The notes under the pieces were generated by a model, which had not been told where the DNA came from, did no database searches, and worked only from the letters and a program-made list of their open reading frames with translations. Source: Oxytricha trifallax (lineage: Eukaryota; Ciliophora; Spirotrichea; Sporadotrichida; Oxytrichidae). Taken from it: a DNA stretch of 64,000 nucleotides. The position numbers and the translations under genes are program-made. The stretch lies in the NCBI GenBank assembly GCA_000711775.1, contig ARYC01001306.1:34149-98148 (forward strand), written 5' to 3'. This document shows positions 1 to 10,330 of the stretch, piece after piece (the first letter of the stretch is position 1; the number at the start of each line of letters is the position of its first letter).

Positions 1-1
1 A

Positions 2-1566
2 GACAGTTAGCTGTAAATACAAAAATATCTAATAAAGAGCAATGAATAAATTTCGGGACTTTTCACAGGACCTAAGGGCGAAACTAAATTGAGAAAAGTG
101 GTAGAAAAGAGATTGAAAATTACTGAAATCATAATAAATAAAAGACTGAGATAATTCGGAATATCTCAAGGGAGAGCAGTAAACGGCGCAAGAACATTTG
201 GAAGCTTAAGAGGTTCTTAATATACCAGCCTAAGAAGCTCAATATAGACTTTTATAGATGATTCTGTTGATTCATAAAAAAGTCATGACCCATACGAGAT
301 ATAAAATTAAGGCGCAAAGTTCAAATCTAAAATTAACCCATTATTTCCTAATTATTAATAGTCTTCCACACTTAACTCTATTCTACTCCATGAATTTCAC
401 GATTTCTCTGACTTTATTTAAACTTACTTGTAGAAATAGATGTCATCCAATGAGCTAAAAGATCTTATATTTTTCTGTCCTTTTATTCTGTACAAAGATT
501 ATTTGAAGAATAGATTTATGATGATTAAAGAGCGAAACATAGATTCAAACGATAATCCAGACTTATTGCTTAAAATGATAAATCTAATCATTAATTTTGT
601 TTCTAAAATGCTAAATAATCAATAAATACTAGACTAGGATAAATTGTTTAAAAGTATAAACTCTGAATATTTTATAGACTCTGAGAAGCTAAGCCAATAG
701 CTGTAATAATTGAAAGCTCAAAGACAAGCAATTTACATCGATTAAACTAACTTGCTGAATACTTCAAAGTATTCTCAAAACTAGAAATTCAAAAGTGATG
801 TCCAATTAAATGAGGATTTAGAGAATGATTAATATTTGGGATTATTTAGTTCAAAAGAGAGACAAAATGCTTTAAATTCAAAAAAAATGAGTGATAATTC
901 ACTTAATAAATTTAACATACTTGATTATGAAAATTTATCTCAACCTAGTAGCAATGGTCTTAATAATAGAAATTTCTAAAATAATGTATTAAAGAGAAAT
1001 ATCTCATAATACTTACTTATGCAAGAAACACTAATAAAGCTAAGCTTTGTTAACTTACATTAATTACCTAGGAAGAATGTAGCTATACCACGGAGAAGCA
1101 GTCAAAGAGATACATTTATTATTGCTGTAATTGATATAAAGGAATAAAACGATAATTAAAGAGATATGCAGAGGACTTAGTGGCATCCAGGGACAATTCC
1201 TAGAAACCCATTATCGTCAAGAGCATCTAATTAGTAATTTCAGAGCTCATTAAGTAATTATTAAAACGAAAAGAGAGGGCTTATAAAGAGAGAAAATATT
1301 CATAAACAGTCTTAATTTGCTTAAGGAGCTTCGCATATATATTTCTTTATGTTGACTTATAATATTTAGAATCAGCTTTCATAATTTTTGAAATTTGATT
1401 ATGCTGAAATCACAGATTTAGAAAAATTGATGAATGTGAAACAATTAGGAGACTTGAAGAAGAAGTTCAGTTCTATTGACTAAAATTTAGCTCGAAGATT
1501 GAGTAATATTAAATTAGACCTGCATAATTAAGAGAGCCATAAAAAGCCAATACAAGTTAACATGGT
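2..1566 (+). CDS. Locus A, block 1: unidentified Q/N-rich protein, open at left edge
   Basis: With TAA/TAG read as Gln, one frame is open from the first bases of the window to a GT-AG intron at about 1566-1598 (donor GTAGGT, acceptor TTTATAG). An in-frame ATG lies at 440, but the frame is open well upstream of it, so the true start is probably outside the window. The product is polar and rich in Asn, Gln, Ser and Lys, with patches such as SSNELKDLIFF and EITDLEKLMNVKQLGDLKKK that look like helices or short coiled coil. No known domain was recognised. It is followed on the same strand by further coding blocks up to 11.9 kb, so it may be the N-terminal part of a very large IES-interrupted gene. 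That it is protein-coding is fairly sure; its function is unknown. Confidence 0.6.
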
Positions 1567-1598
1567 AGGTAATATTAAAGTTTGATTTATATTTATAG

Positions 1599-1890
1599 CC
1601 CAATCAAGAACTCCAATCTAACATTTCAAACATGAAATTTGAAGATGCATTTTAATTATTTGCTGATTCATTTATTTTTTAAATCTTCTAGAGGGTCAAA
1701 ACTAAATTCTTAAAAGGGAATTGCAATTAATTCAAAATTTTAAATCGAAACAGAGAGATCTTATAAAATCCTTAATTTGGAGCTACAAAAGTAACATTCA
1801 TTAGACTCTGCACTTAATAGGCTAACAAATAATCTAACTCCAAATTATGAACATAACTTGAATGCTTTGGAAAAACTCCAAAACTTAAAA
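1599..1890 (+). CDS. Locus A, block 2: short coding exon after an intron
   Basis: Directly after the TTTATAG acceptor, a frame continues from block 1 (residues PNQELQSNISNMKFEDAFQL). Past about 1695 a different frame is better coding sequence, with ESERSYK-like and LDSALNRLTNNL stretches, ending near 1888 at a GTAATTAA-like donor. The change of frame in the middle suggests a small IES or an unrecognised junction rather than one exon. The sequence is helical and Leu/Asn/Gln-rich like block 1. No family is recognised. The stretch ends where the composition drops to almost pure A/T. Confidence 0.4.
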
Positions 1891-2702
1891 GTAATTAAAT
1901 TTATTTATTTTTATTTTTTTATTTTACACATTCATCTCATTAGATAAGCTATTATTACTTAAATCAGAATGAAGTATTTATTTTTATATTTTTACAAGTT
2001 ATTGTCGTAATATTTTAAATGATTTAAAAATTAATTTTATTTTGCTTAATTTATATTACTATTATAATATTGATATAAAAATAGACACAAGACTGCTATA
2101 ATATAAAAAAAATTTAATTATATTAGCAAGGCTTTTCTACTTTTTTTTCCAATTTTATTCAGCATCAGTTTGTTTTTATTTTAATCCATTATGCATTTTT
2201 CATTAGTATTTACCCCCTCTTCAAATATTTAGTGTGGTATATATCTAATCTATCAGATTAAATACAGATTAGAATTATCAAAATTGTATTTATAAAATTG
2301 TTTCAGATTTTTGGTCTATTAACTGATTATTGAAAGCTGAATAATATATATTTTTTCTCTTTAATAATTAATTTATTCAAGAAAATAAATTTGAATTATT
2401 ACAATTTTAAGACAACTCTCAAAAATAGTAGCAGTTATTCTCTTAATCTTCTAATTTTTATGATCCTTTTCATAACTATGCCACAATAAAACATTAATGG
2501 TATACAGCTTTCAAAAATTGTCTATTGATATTATTTTTGAATGATAACTCTGTATGAAAAATTAATTCAATATCACTGTATTAATAATATCTGGAGTTTA
2601 TTTTTTAAATTGTGGATTACAACCCTTTAAAAGACTAAAATTAGTAAAAACCTTAATTGTAGTTATTAAACTATAAAACTGTGACAAATAATAATCTTAA
2701 AT
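1891..2702. other. AT-rich gap, IES-like
   Basis: About 800 bp of very AT-rich DNA with no frame that looks coding on either strand. It lies between two coding blocks of the same strand, as expected for an internal eliminated sequence or a cluster of them. I could not pick out a flanking pointer repeat with confidence. Confidence 0.4.
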
Positions 2703-4115
2703 TTTAGTCCACAAAGTCTCAAAGATTAATGGAACAGCACTCCAATTAAAAGTTGTAAAATCAACTAATCACTGGTTATAAGTCAGATAAAGATAAACAT
2801 ATAGTTTATCAGCGAAGATAAACATATAGTTTATCAGCTAACAAAAAACGGTCTCCTGATTTCGAATAATCCAGATTATATGTCAAATCAATTTTTGCAA
2901 AAAGAAGAGGGCGTATCGTACAAAGTACTAAAATAGATTTAAGGGATTAATGCTCAAAAGCATAGAGAAGAAGAATAATTAAGAGTAACCTAAAAGTTTC
3001 AAGAATAGAAAGATGAGAGATAGTAATTGATGAGACTAAATTTTATCACCAAACGAGGGAGAGTATTAAGAGATGATAGTGAAAGTAGTAAACTTAGTAA
3101 GTCTTAAGAAATAAAAACTGTTGAGGAAGACCTTCAATAAGATAATTCATAAGATAGGGAGAATGAAAAAGACAGTCAATAGTATAAAAATTTGGGTAAG
3201 TTTCTCAAAATCAATTCTTCACCTAAAAGTATAGTTGATTTAGACTCAAACATTGACAGTTAGTTGCAAAATAAACATTTACTTAACTTGCTCAATTTTA
3301 AATACATAAAATCAAACAATAATTTGAGGTAGTAGCAATCAGATGATGATTTAGTGTCTCATAAGTTAAAATAATGATAAAAATAGGATAAATAATATTC
3401 AAAAGAGTAAAGAGTCCTTAAAACATTAGTTTAAATGCCAGAGACAAGGCACGCTAAGTCAAAACTTAGTAGAAGATCCAATAGATAAATAAAAAGCCAT
3501 AGTAAAACACAATGATTATTCAAAGAAATTTGATGTCCATATTGATTAAGTTATTCCATATCAACATTCAACTTTGTAGTCAGACTAAAATTAAGATTTC
3601 TAATAGGATTAACTTAGAACTCTAAAATCTGGAGACTAGCAAATAGAACCAATTTAACTTCATTAAATTTCAGATCACGAATAAGGAAATAACATTTAAA
3701 CTTTTGATTCTAGTCATAATTCAATAGTGCCTTCTTAACTGTCCAGAAATTCCCAAGCAAATACACCAAATTAAAGAAATTCTTTGACAGAAGAACATAG
3801 AATAGATAAAGACAAGGTCTTATTCAATTAAAAAGAGTATAGAGCTATTAAAATTCGACAGCATAATTTCTAAGAAGATGGTCAGATAGTTACTAGCAGA
3901 TAAGGTGGTGGATAAGCGCATACTTACTAGCATTCTAGAAAATCTTCTGCTTTATCCTCTAATTTTTAGATATTCATAATTAATAAAACAAGAGAAGTTG
4001 TCGGTATAAATTATCATTTTAAATAAAAGCGACTTTGAAATCTCAAAGATTAATAATACAACCTACTATGCAAAAGATCTTAGAGAATTATCTTGATTAA
4101 AAAGATGATAAATGA
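2703..4115 (+). CDS. Locus A, block 3: low-complexity Q/N/S/D-rich protein segment
   Basis: A long frame using TAA/TAG as Gln runs from an AG acceptor near 2703, changes register around 3370 (TGA in one frame, the next frame open), and continues through a 26-nt GT-AG intron at 4004-4029. Splicing this intron joins REVV to ATLKSQRLIIQPTMQK and the frame ends at TGA 4113-4115 after LENYLDQKDDK. The product is highly polar, with runs of Ser/Asn/Gln and acidic patches, typical of disordered ciliate proteins. It may be the end of one gene or an MDS of the larger locus. No domain is recognised. Confidence 0.5.
2790..2838. repeat. 25-bp tandem duplication of a self-complementary motif
   Basis: Two copies of a 25-bp unit containing GATAAACATATAGTTTATC, itself an imperfect palindrome, occur back to back inside locus A block 3. 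Because the unit is 25 bp it shifts the reading frame between copies, although both registers stay free of TGA. Confidence 0.7.
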
Positions 4116-4308
4116 AAAATAATCGGCAGAAAAATTAATGAAAAACTAAGCTTTGAGCAATTAAAACAGCAAGTAAAATTTTGAGAATGAAAAGCCTAAT
4201 AAGACTCCCTTGACAATAAGATTTACCAACAGTAGATGCTTGTTAAAACTACAATTTAAAATATAAATACAAAAGACTTAAATAATAATATTCTTTTAGT
4301 TTATTTAG

Positions 4309-5421
4309 TGCAGGTAGTGGTCGAGAAAGTTTAAGATCTACAAATGCAAACACTCATACATTTATAATTAATGCTTCAAATTTAAATTATTTTTATAAAA
4401 GAAAACATTTGATAATTAATCATATATAATCATAGATTATCAACCACCAATTAAGCTTAGAGGTCAGATGCTTTTTCTTATAGAAATAAATGCCAAAAAT
4501 TCTTCGACGGTTATAGTGATTTGATTGAATTGAAAACTTTAGATAAAGGCAATCCATAATCTCATTAAATCTACAATAGTGTATAGAGTCCAATAAATCT
4601 TCACTAATTTGAATAGTAATGGGGTTTTAACACTCAGTGAGTTTCAGACCAAGTACAGAGGTAGGACAATAAAGAACTAGGCTTATGAATATGAAATCAA
4701 GTCAGTCTAAGAGAACTAACTTAATGTAATAAGATATGAACCAAAAGCCTCAAACAGCTGCTGAAAATTCAGGTAGAGTAAATTAAGTAAAGTACAGAAG
4801 TTCGGAGGAAGCAATAATGACGATTAAATTACTTAAGGCTATCAAAGTAATCTATCTAACAACCGTAAAATGAATCACTTTAGTTATTATAAAGATATTT
4901 TCGGAGATCCAACTTAAGTTGATGTAACTTTGTATAAATTTTAAGACCCAATTCTAGGGATTAAACCCTTTCATGTATTTTAGATGGGCTTGAGAATAGG
5001 TATAATAACAAAATTGCATTAATAAAGTTATTTTCGTTCAGAAAACGTCTCTTCAAAAGATCATCCTGATTTACTTTGGATAGCATAATAAGCTTTAATA
5101 ATCAAACCTCCTCAAGAAAGTTTACCTCGATCTTTTTACACAGGGACTTTCGATATTTATCAAAATCTCTCTACACTAAATTTTGGCTTAAATCCTGGTG
5201 ATTATTATTTCAGAGAGTTATTTGAAAGTTAACTACTTTTCAGAGATTATTCATAGTTAAGCACTAAATAAGTTATTGATTGTTCTTGGTTGTATTTCAA
5301 AGATAATTAGCTTACAATTCTATAATAGAATGTAGGCTTAAAAGGCTTTTATTTTAACATGATAACCTAGAAGCAAAGATTTGGAGAAGCTAATAAGCCT
5401 CAATGTTTGCTTAAATCTAAA
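4309..5421 (+). CDS. Locus A, block 4: WW-type (CEP164-like) module 1
   Basis: Several adjoining open frames (roughly 4309-4385, 4436-4610, 4638-4870 and 4870-5421) give coding-quality peptide; the last starts with ATG at about 4870. From about 5060 it reads DHPDLLWIAQQALIIKP, then an aromatic-rich stretch, then NPGDYYFRELFES. This W-I-A-x-x-A-L-x-x-P ... (H/N)P-x-D-x-Y order resembles the module found at the N-terminus of CEP164-like ciliary proteins (helix, WW domain, HP-x-D-E-Y). Two more such modules follow in this locus. The match is by pattern only; the central WW tryptophan is not obvious in this copy. The frame ends at TGA around 5421 and a new frame opens immediately. Confidence 0.4.
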
Positions 5422-5423
5422 TG

Positions 5424-6480
5424 AAAGAGTTTACTGAAGGCACAAATTCTAGTTTCACTGAACTTAAAAAGATTAATGAGCACAGGAAGCTTGACAAGCC
5501 GAGTTTTATTACTCAATGAAAAGAATAGTCAACATAAATTACAAAAGTTTTCAGATTTTAAACCGACAGAACCCCAAAATTTACCTCAAACAGCTAGAAA
5601 TGAGAAACCTGGGGATTTTAGCAGCATCTATACCGACATCAAGTCTAGATATTCAATTGATTTGAAAGCGAAAATCAAGTTGTTGTAAGAGTAAAATTAA
5701 ATTAAATCTTAAGCCAACTTCCTGACTCGAAGAGATATAACCTTCAAAATTTTACTAAGCTTTTTTCCACTAAATAAAAATGACTTTCTAAATTAAAGGA
5801 AACTGAGCTTTGAATTTACCATGAAAAATAAACAAGAATAGCAAATTAAGATCAAAAATGAAATAATAGCTTAAATGCTTTAAACTAATCGTAAGAACGA
5901 TTTAATTATCAAACAAACTGATCAATTGAACTCTCAGTTCTAAATGAAGACAATAATTTAGATGCCCAAGTAATATGTCTAAAACTCTTTCATAACGTAA
6001 TTTTGTAAGTATCAGTAATTTTTTTATTTTAATATATTTATTCTATAGAGAGGAATTTGATTCTAAAACAGCAGCTGCAAATTTAGCAATAATAACTATA
6101 AAGTATGAACACAGATATTTAACAAAACCAAGTTCCAAGCTTGAAAATAGAAGAAATAAATTTGATAGATAAAAAGTTTTCTCCTAAACATCACATAAAA
6201 AGTTACTCTAGTAATTTGAGATAAACAGTTACTCTTATAAACAATACAAATATTGACCATCTTATTAAAGAATTATTAATAAAAATTGTATTTAAGAATA
6301 AATTTAATGAAATTTATCTATCTGATTTATATTCGTAAATAATACTCATAAAAGATAAACAGATTATTTGGGAAATTTATAGGATGGGTATGATGATTTA
6401 GATGCCGGAACCTGCACACCTTCATCGAGTAATTATATTGAAATAAAACATTAGAAATGAGCAAATTAAATAAAATTAGT
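5424..6480 (+). CDS. Locus A, block 5: Lys/Asn-rich segment with a 44-nt intron
   Basis: A frame from ATG near 5476 (STGSLTSRVLLLNEKNS) runs to a clear intron at 6005-6048 (donor GTAAGTAT, acceptor TCTATAG) and continues open until it enters a hairpin element at about 6490. Segments such as LKIEEINLIDKKFSPKHH and DHLIKELLIKIVFKNKFNEI look coding. The last residues before 6516 lie inside the hairpin arm and are probably not part of the gene. No domain is recognised. It continues the plus-strand series of blocks 1-4. Confidence 0.45.
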
Positions 6481-6489
6481 GGCATTTAT

Positions 6490-6759
6490 AGTTCACCAAA
6501 TTTGATGATCTAAGAATAATTTGATAGAGAATTATAAATTAGCTGAAATTTACCACTGCCGGAACTAATTTATCTTATCTCTGGATATAGTTAACTCCAT
6601 TTATATTGGATGCATATAAATTTAATTAAATTATCTCTTCCAATAAAAGTGGGGCTATCTTTATCCAGAGATAAGATACATTATTACTGTCAGTAGTAAA
6701 ATCCAGTAAATTTTAAATCTTCTATCGAATAAGCCTAAGATCGTCAAATTTGGCAAACT
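6490..6759. repeat. Diverged hairpin (inverted repeat) element
   Basis: Left arm from AGTTCACCAAATTTGA and right arm ending TCAAATTTGGCAAACT are reverse complements with scattered mismatches over about 115 bp each. Both arms include TCTTATCTCTGGATA and the complementary TATCCAGAGATAAGA. This looks like an old MITE-like insertion. It sits between two coding blocks of locus A and is followed by a run of TTAAT units. Confidence 0.75.
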
Positions 6760-6822
6760 TTAACTGAATTTAATTAATAATTAATTAATTTTAATTTAAT
6801 TTAATTTAATTTCCCTATTTAA

Positions 6823-7300
6823 ATGTATACCTACAATAATTATCTCTGTAAAAACAATCAAATAGCATCGAGTGATTTAAGAGTTTAACCAGATCAACAT
6901 AATTAGAAAATTATCCATTAAATTACTGAGAGGATATCATAATCATTGAATAATAAACTGGATTAGGATGTTTTAGACACTATTAAACACCAAGATATCA
7001 AAACTCTAAATTTCTAGAGAATATCATAGTAAAATAGCGATAGGAACCTTATAAAACTTAAAACAAATCATTGACTGTGCTGTAAAACGATAAAATAGTC
7101 ACAAAAACATGATTAAATCTTAAAGTGGGAAGAGATAGTGTAAAATGAGTAGGAAATCTAAAAATAGTGACTTTTAATGCTACACACCAAATTATCCACA
7201 GGAAGAGGAGGAGAAGTATTAAAATGAAATTTTAGAGCAAAATTAATTAATCATAAGTAAATTAGATGAGGAACTATTGTTGGAATAATAAAGTGTTTGA
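6823..7300 (+). CDS. Locus A, block 6: Q/E-rich coding segment
   Basis: From ATG 6823 the frame reads MYTYNNYLCKNNQIASSDLR and stays open to a TGA near 7076. A second frame then carries on with QCKMSRKSKNSDFQCYTPNY, an EEEE patch, and ISKLDEELLLEQQSV, ending at TGA 7298-7300. The change of frame needs an intron or small IES near 7070-7090. The product is acidic, Gln-rich and likely coiled or disordered. No family is recognised. Confidence 0.4.
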
Positions 7301-7316
7301 ATTTCAATTTTATTAA

Positions 7317-8507
7317 ATATTATTTAGATTTAGATTAATTTGAGTAGCTATATCAATCGTTTATTTTTGTCAAGAATCAATTAATTAAAAAAGAAATTTA
7401 AATAAAAATATAATCCATTTAAAAGTATTATGAAAGTAAGTTAATAAAATGAAGACTTAAATCCAAGTATAAATATTCAGAAAATTGATTAAACTACAGA
7501 TTTAGAGCTAATTAATATGATTTAGATCAATTAAGATCCAATAAAAAATAACTTCAATAAAACACTTTATAAATATTCACTTAGTGTAAGTTATATGGCA
7601 TTTTCTTTATGAAATTCTTTTAAAAAGTTGCATAATTTAAATTAAGCAATTCCTCCTGAATAAACATAAAATTATATATATACTTTATTTCTCATATTTA
7701 TTCCTTCACACAATATTTCATAGCATGTTCAAAGTATGATGCAGATTTTCGATACTAACAAATCTAAATATATTTGGTTTCTTAGTCAAATTCTGACTAC
7801 AGATCTCCCACCAAACTGGAGAATAGAGTCACTCGCAAGCAACAAAGAAATTTAAAACGAGAATATTGATAATAGCAATTAAATCAATGAATTGGATTGT
7901 TAAAATAATAACATTAGTGGATTAAGTAGGAATAAATTGAATTCGGGTAAGACTAATCATAATATTATCGATGTATAAAGAAATGATTTTTTCTTAATAT
8001 TATAAAATATTGGGCTAGCAGGTCAAACACACCCCCTCTCTAATGTACTATTTTCTTTTTTTAGTGTTTTTGTTATATTATGAGCAAAAATATAATTATT
8101 GAGAAATATTTTGGAGAATAACAATTTTTGTTCATGTTTAATTATTTTAGCATTAACTCATTTCTTTACTAAAATTGCAAAATATTTCTTCAATAGTTAT
8201 ATTTTTGCTCAGAATATAACAAAAACACCCAAATAATGATTTTTATAAAATATAGAAACAAAACATATTTTAATTTTTTGACAATTTTTCTGATGTTTTT
8301 ATGTATAAAAATGAACTTTATTTTGGTCATAGCTCGAAAACTACTGTTGCAAGCAAAATGCGCTTCAGACAATCTCGCTCAGCGTCAAAAACTCTACAAT
8401 ACTACAAAAAGCTAATAGTAAATTAGGGGGAGATGTGTTTGACCTGCTAGCCAAATATTGATATAATTGTAGTATCAATTTTTAAAGAAACTTAAAATGA
8501 TAAGACT
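7317..8507 (+). CDS. Locus A, block 7: module 2, split by an inserted inverted-repeat element
   Basis: Coding runs from about 7320 (NLSSYINRLFLSRINQLKKK) to a donor at 7586, then from the acceptor at 7733 with SKYIWFLSQILTTDLPPNW, a second copy of the helix plus LPPxW pattern. At 8013-8452 the frame is broken by an inverted-repeat element. Removing that element and one copy of the 8-bp AAATATTG duplication joins DFFLILQN to IDIIVVSIFKETQNDKT in one frame, ending at a GTAAGT donor at 8508. The 148-nt gap at 7586-7733 is long for an intron here and may contain an IES. WW-type assignment is by motif only. Confidence 0.45.
8013..8452. mobile_element. Inverted-repeat transposable element 1 (hAT-like MITE), 440 bp
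   Basis: The ends are GGCTAGCAGGTCAAACACA and its reverse complement, followed inward by a C-rich/G-rich run. The 8-bp sequence AAATATTG directly flanks both sides (8005-8012 and 8453-8460), a target-site duplication of the size made by hAT-type transposases. The right half (GACGCTGAG, CGAGCTATGACC, GTTCATTTTTATA) resembles the arms of the 633-bp element at 26312-26944, so both belong to one family. No transposase is encoded. The superfamily call rests only on duplication length. Confidence 0.75.
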
Positions 8508-9050
8508 GTAAGTTTCGTAACTTTGGCTGGAATTTTCCAGTAATTATTTTCTCAATCATAATGGAGCATAGATAATATTTTGTAACCTTAGTCGAAATTA
8601 AAGTTTTGTTTTGCTACGACATGCGACGATATTTTGAGTATAATGTTCAAGAGCAATAACATTTATTTCATTTTCTATTCGGTAAAAAGAAGCTTTATTT
8701 TGATAATAATTTAAAAATTTCAACCAAAAATAATTAAATAATTAAAATCTTTTTAAATAATTCCCAAATCAAATGTATTTTTTTAAATAATGATAAATTT
8801 AAATCATAAATTCTATATTTGATTTCTAGATAAGATATATCTTACATATATATATTTTTAATTTTCTTTGATGATAATAATGAATAGAATAACTTCTATT
8901 ACTTTAACATTTCAACCAATTTATAAGCTACTTGCATCCTATGATACCTGAATATCGTAAGATTTTCAATCGAATCTTAAGGTAAGTGTAAATTAATTAT
9001 AAAACTCAATAAATTAGACATAGTAAGAAAAAATATATTTAATAGTATTA
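8508..9050. other. AT-rich gap
   Basis: No frame of coding quality was seen. It starts with the GTAAGTTTCG donor of the preceding block and holds A/T-rich sequence up to the next coding block, so it is probably IES with or without an intron. Confidence 0.35.
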
Positions 9051-9053
9051 GAT

Positions 9054-10310
9054 TGAATAAATTGAGAAAAGAGAAATTTCAAGAGCAAAAGTCACAAACT
9101 ATTCTTAGTACTGAAGAGCAAAAGCAATTCAAAATTAGGAGTGGCAGGAGGGGAAAATAAAGCAAGGAAATGAGATAAAAATGAATTTAATTGGCAGTAA
9201 ACTTAAACTGAATAATCTAAGGCTGTAAGACTAAGTATAGATAGTCGGTGGTTCCTGTAGATTTAAAGATGTCTTGCTTAGCATATAAACTTGCTAATTA
9301 ATTGCAAACAAGATTACATTACTATTTAGCTTATTCTAAGACTAGTTCCATTCTCTATAAAAAATATATTTAAATTAGGCTATCACGATATTTCATAGAT
9401 TTAGTTCTATAATGATTATGACATAAAAGACAAAAGCAAATATGAAAACGAAAAAGGCGATAATTTATACCCAATATATGATTTAAAATCAAAGGAGCAC
9501 AAAAAATTAAAACATTTAACAAAAGAAACTTAAAACCTTGAATTATTAGGTGAATCATTAAGTGTGGAGGAATTGCAATAAATTTATAAAGAGCACTAGA
9601 AATTTTATGATCGAAAATTAAATAAGAAAATTATTCAAACTTTTTAGAATTTGAATATGAATATCTCTCAAGATTTATATATCAATATTTAATTAAAAAG
9701 AAAATAATCATATTACCATGCTTTTAATATAGCCTTATATATTTAAAACTCTAATTAATGAGACTACGATGGAGAGAATAAACCTATATGAGATAATATA
9801 ATATGCAATTTATTATGGGATAGATCTGTTAAATGAATTATATTTAGTTTGGATTGGCATGCTGTCTTCTATTCTCTAAATACCTCGAGGTTGGATTATA
9901 GAAATGGACTATGGCACTAATCAAGAGAGATTTTTTAAACTTCTTGATCCCTCAGAAATAATATTAAAATAGTCTCATTTCATTAAATCTAAAACACTCT
10001 TAAATTTAATATCATTTACAGAATTACTTATCTTTTCTAAATGATAAATAATATTATTAAGTAACGACAAATCATCCAACTGACCTGTACATTTACAATT
10101 TAAAAGATGAATTGAGAGAATATTATACAAATAATCGCTAGCATTTCGATGACTAAATTAAACTGCAGTCTACAGATGGACTAATGAGAGAGTATGAAGC
10201 TGATTTGACTTAAACTTTTAAATAATAAATATTAATTTAAGAAATGTCTGTGAATGAATTATATAGAGCTACTGATATTTACTAGCATATTTAGAGAGCG
10301 AAAAAACTAT
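9054..10310 (+). CDS. Locus A, block 8: WW-type module 3
   Basis: After a short coding stretch near 9054-9180 (EKFQEQKSQTILSTEEQKQF), a frame from about 9380 reads YENEKGDNLYPIYDL and SVEELQQIYKEHQKFYDRKL to 9760. The next frame reads YYGIDLLNELYLVWIGMLSS followed by IPRGWIIEMDYG, then after a junction near 10035 HPTDLYIYNLKDELREYY. This is the clearest copy of the pattern Y-x-G-I-D ... (L)W-I-x-x-L ... P-x-x-W ... HP-x-D seen in CEP164-like proteins. Frame changes near 9760 and 10035 need introns or IESs. The block continues into an acidic, Gln-rich helix. Confidence 0.5.
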
Positions 10311-10330
10311 GAATAAAAGCAAAAAAGAGA

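Noticed and set aside
258-625. Short standard-code ORFs at the left edge as separate genes
   Set aside because: They are pieces of one frame that continues through TAA/TAG codons read as Gln, or lie in another frame of it.
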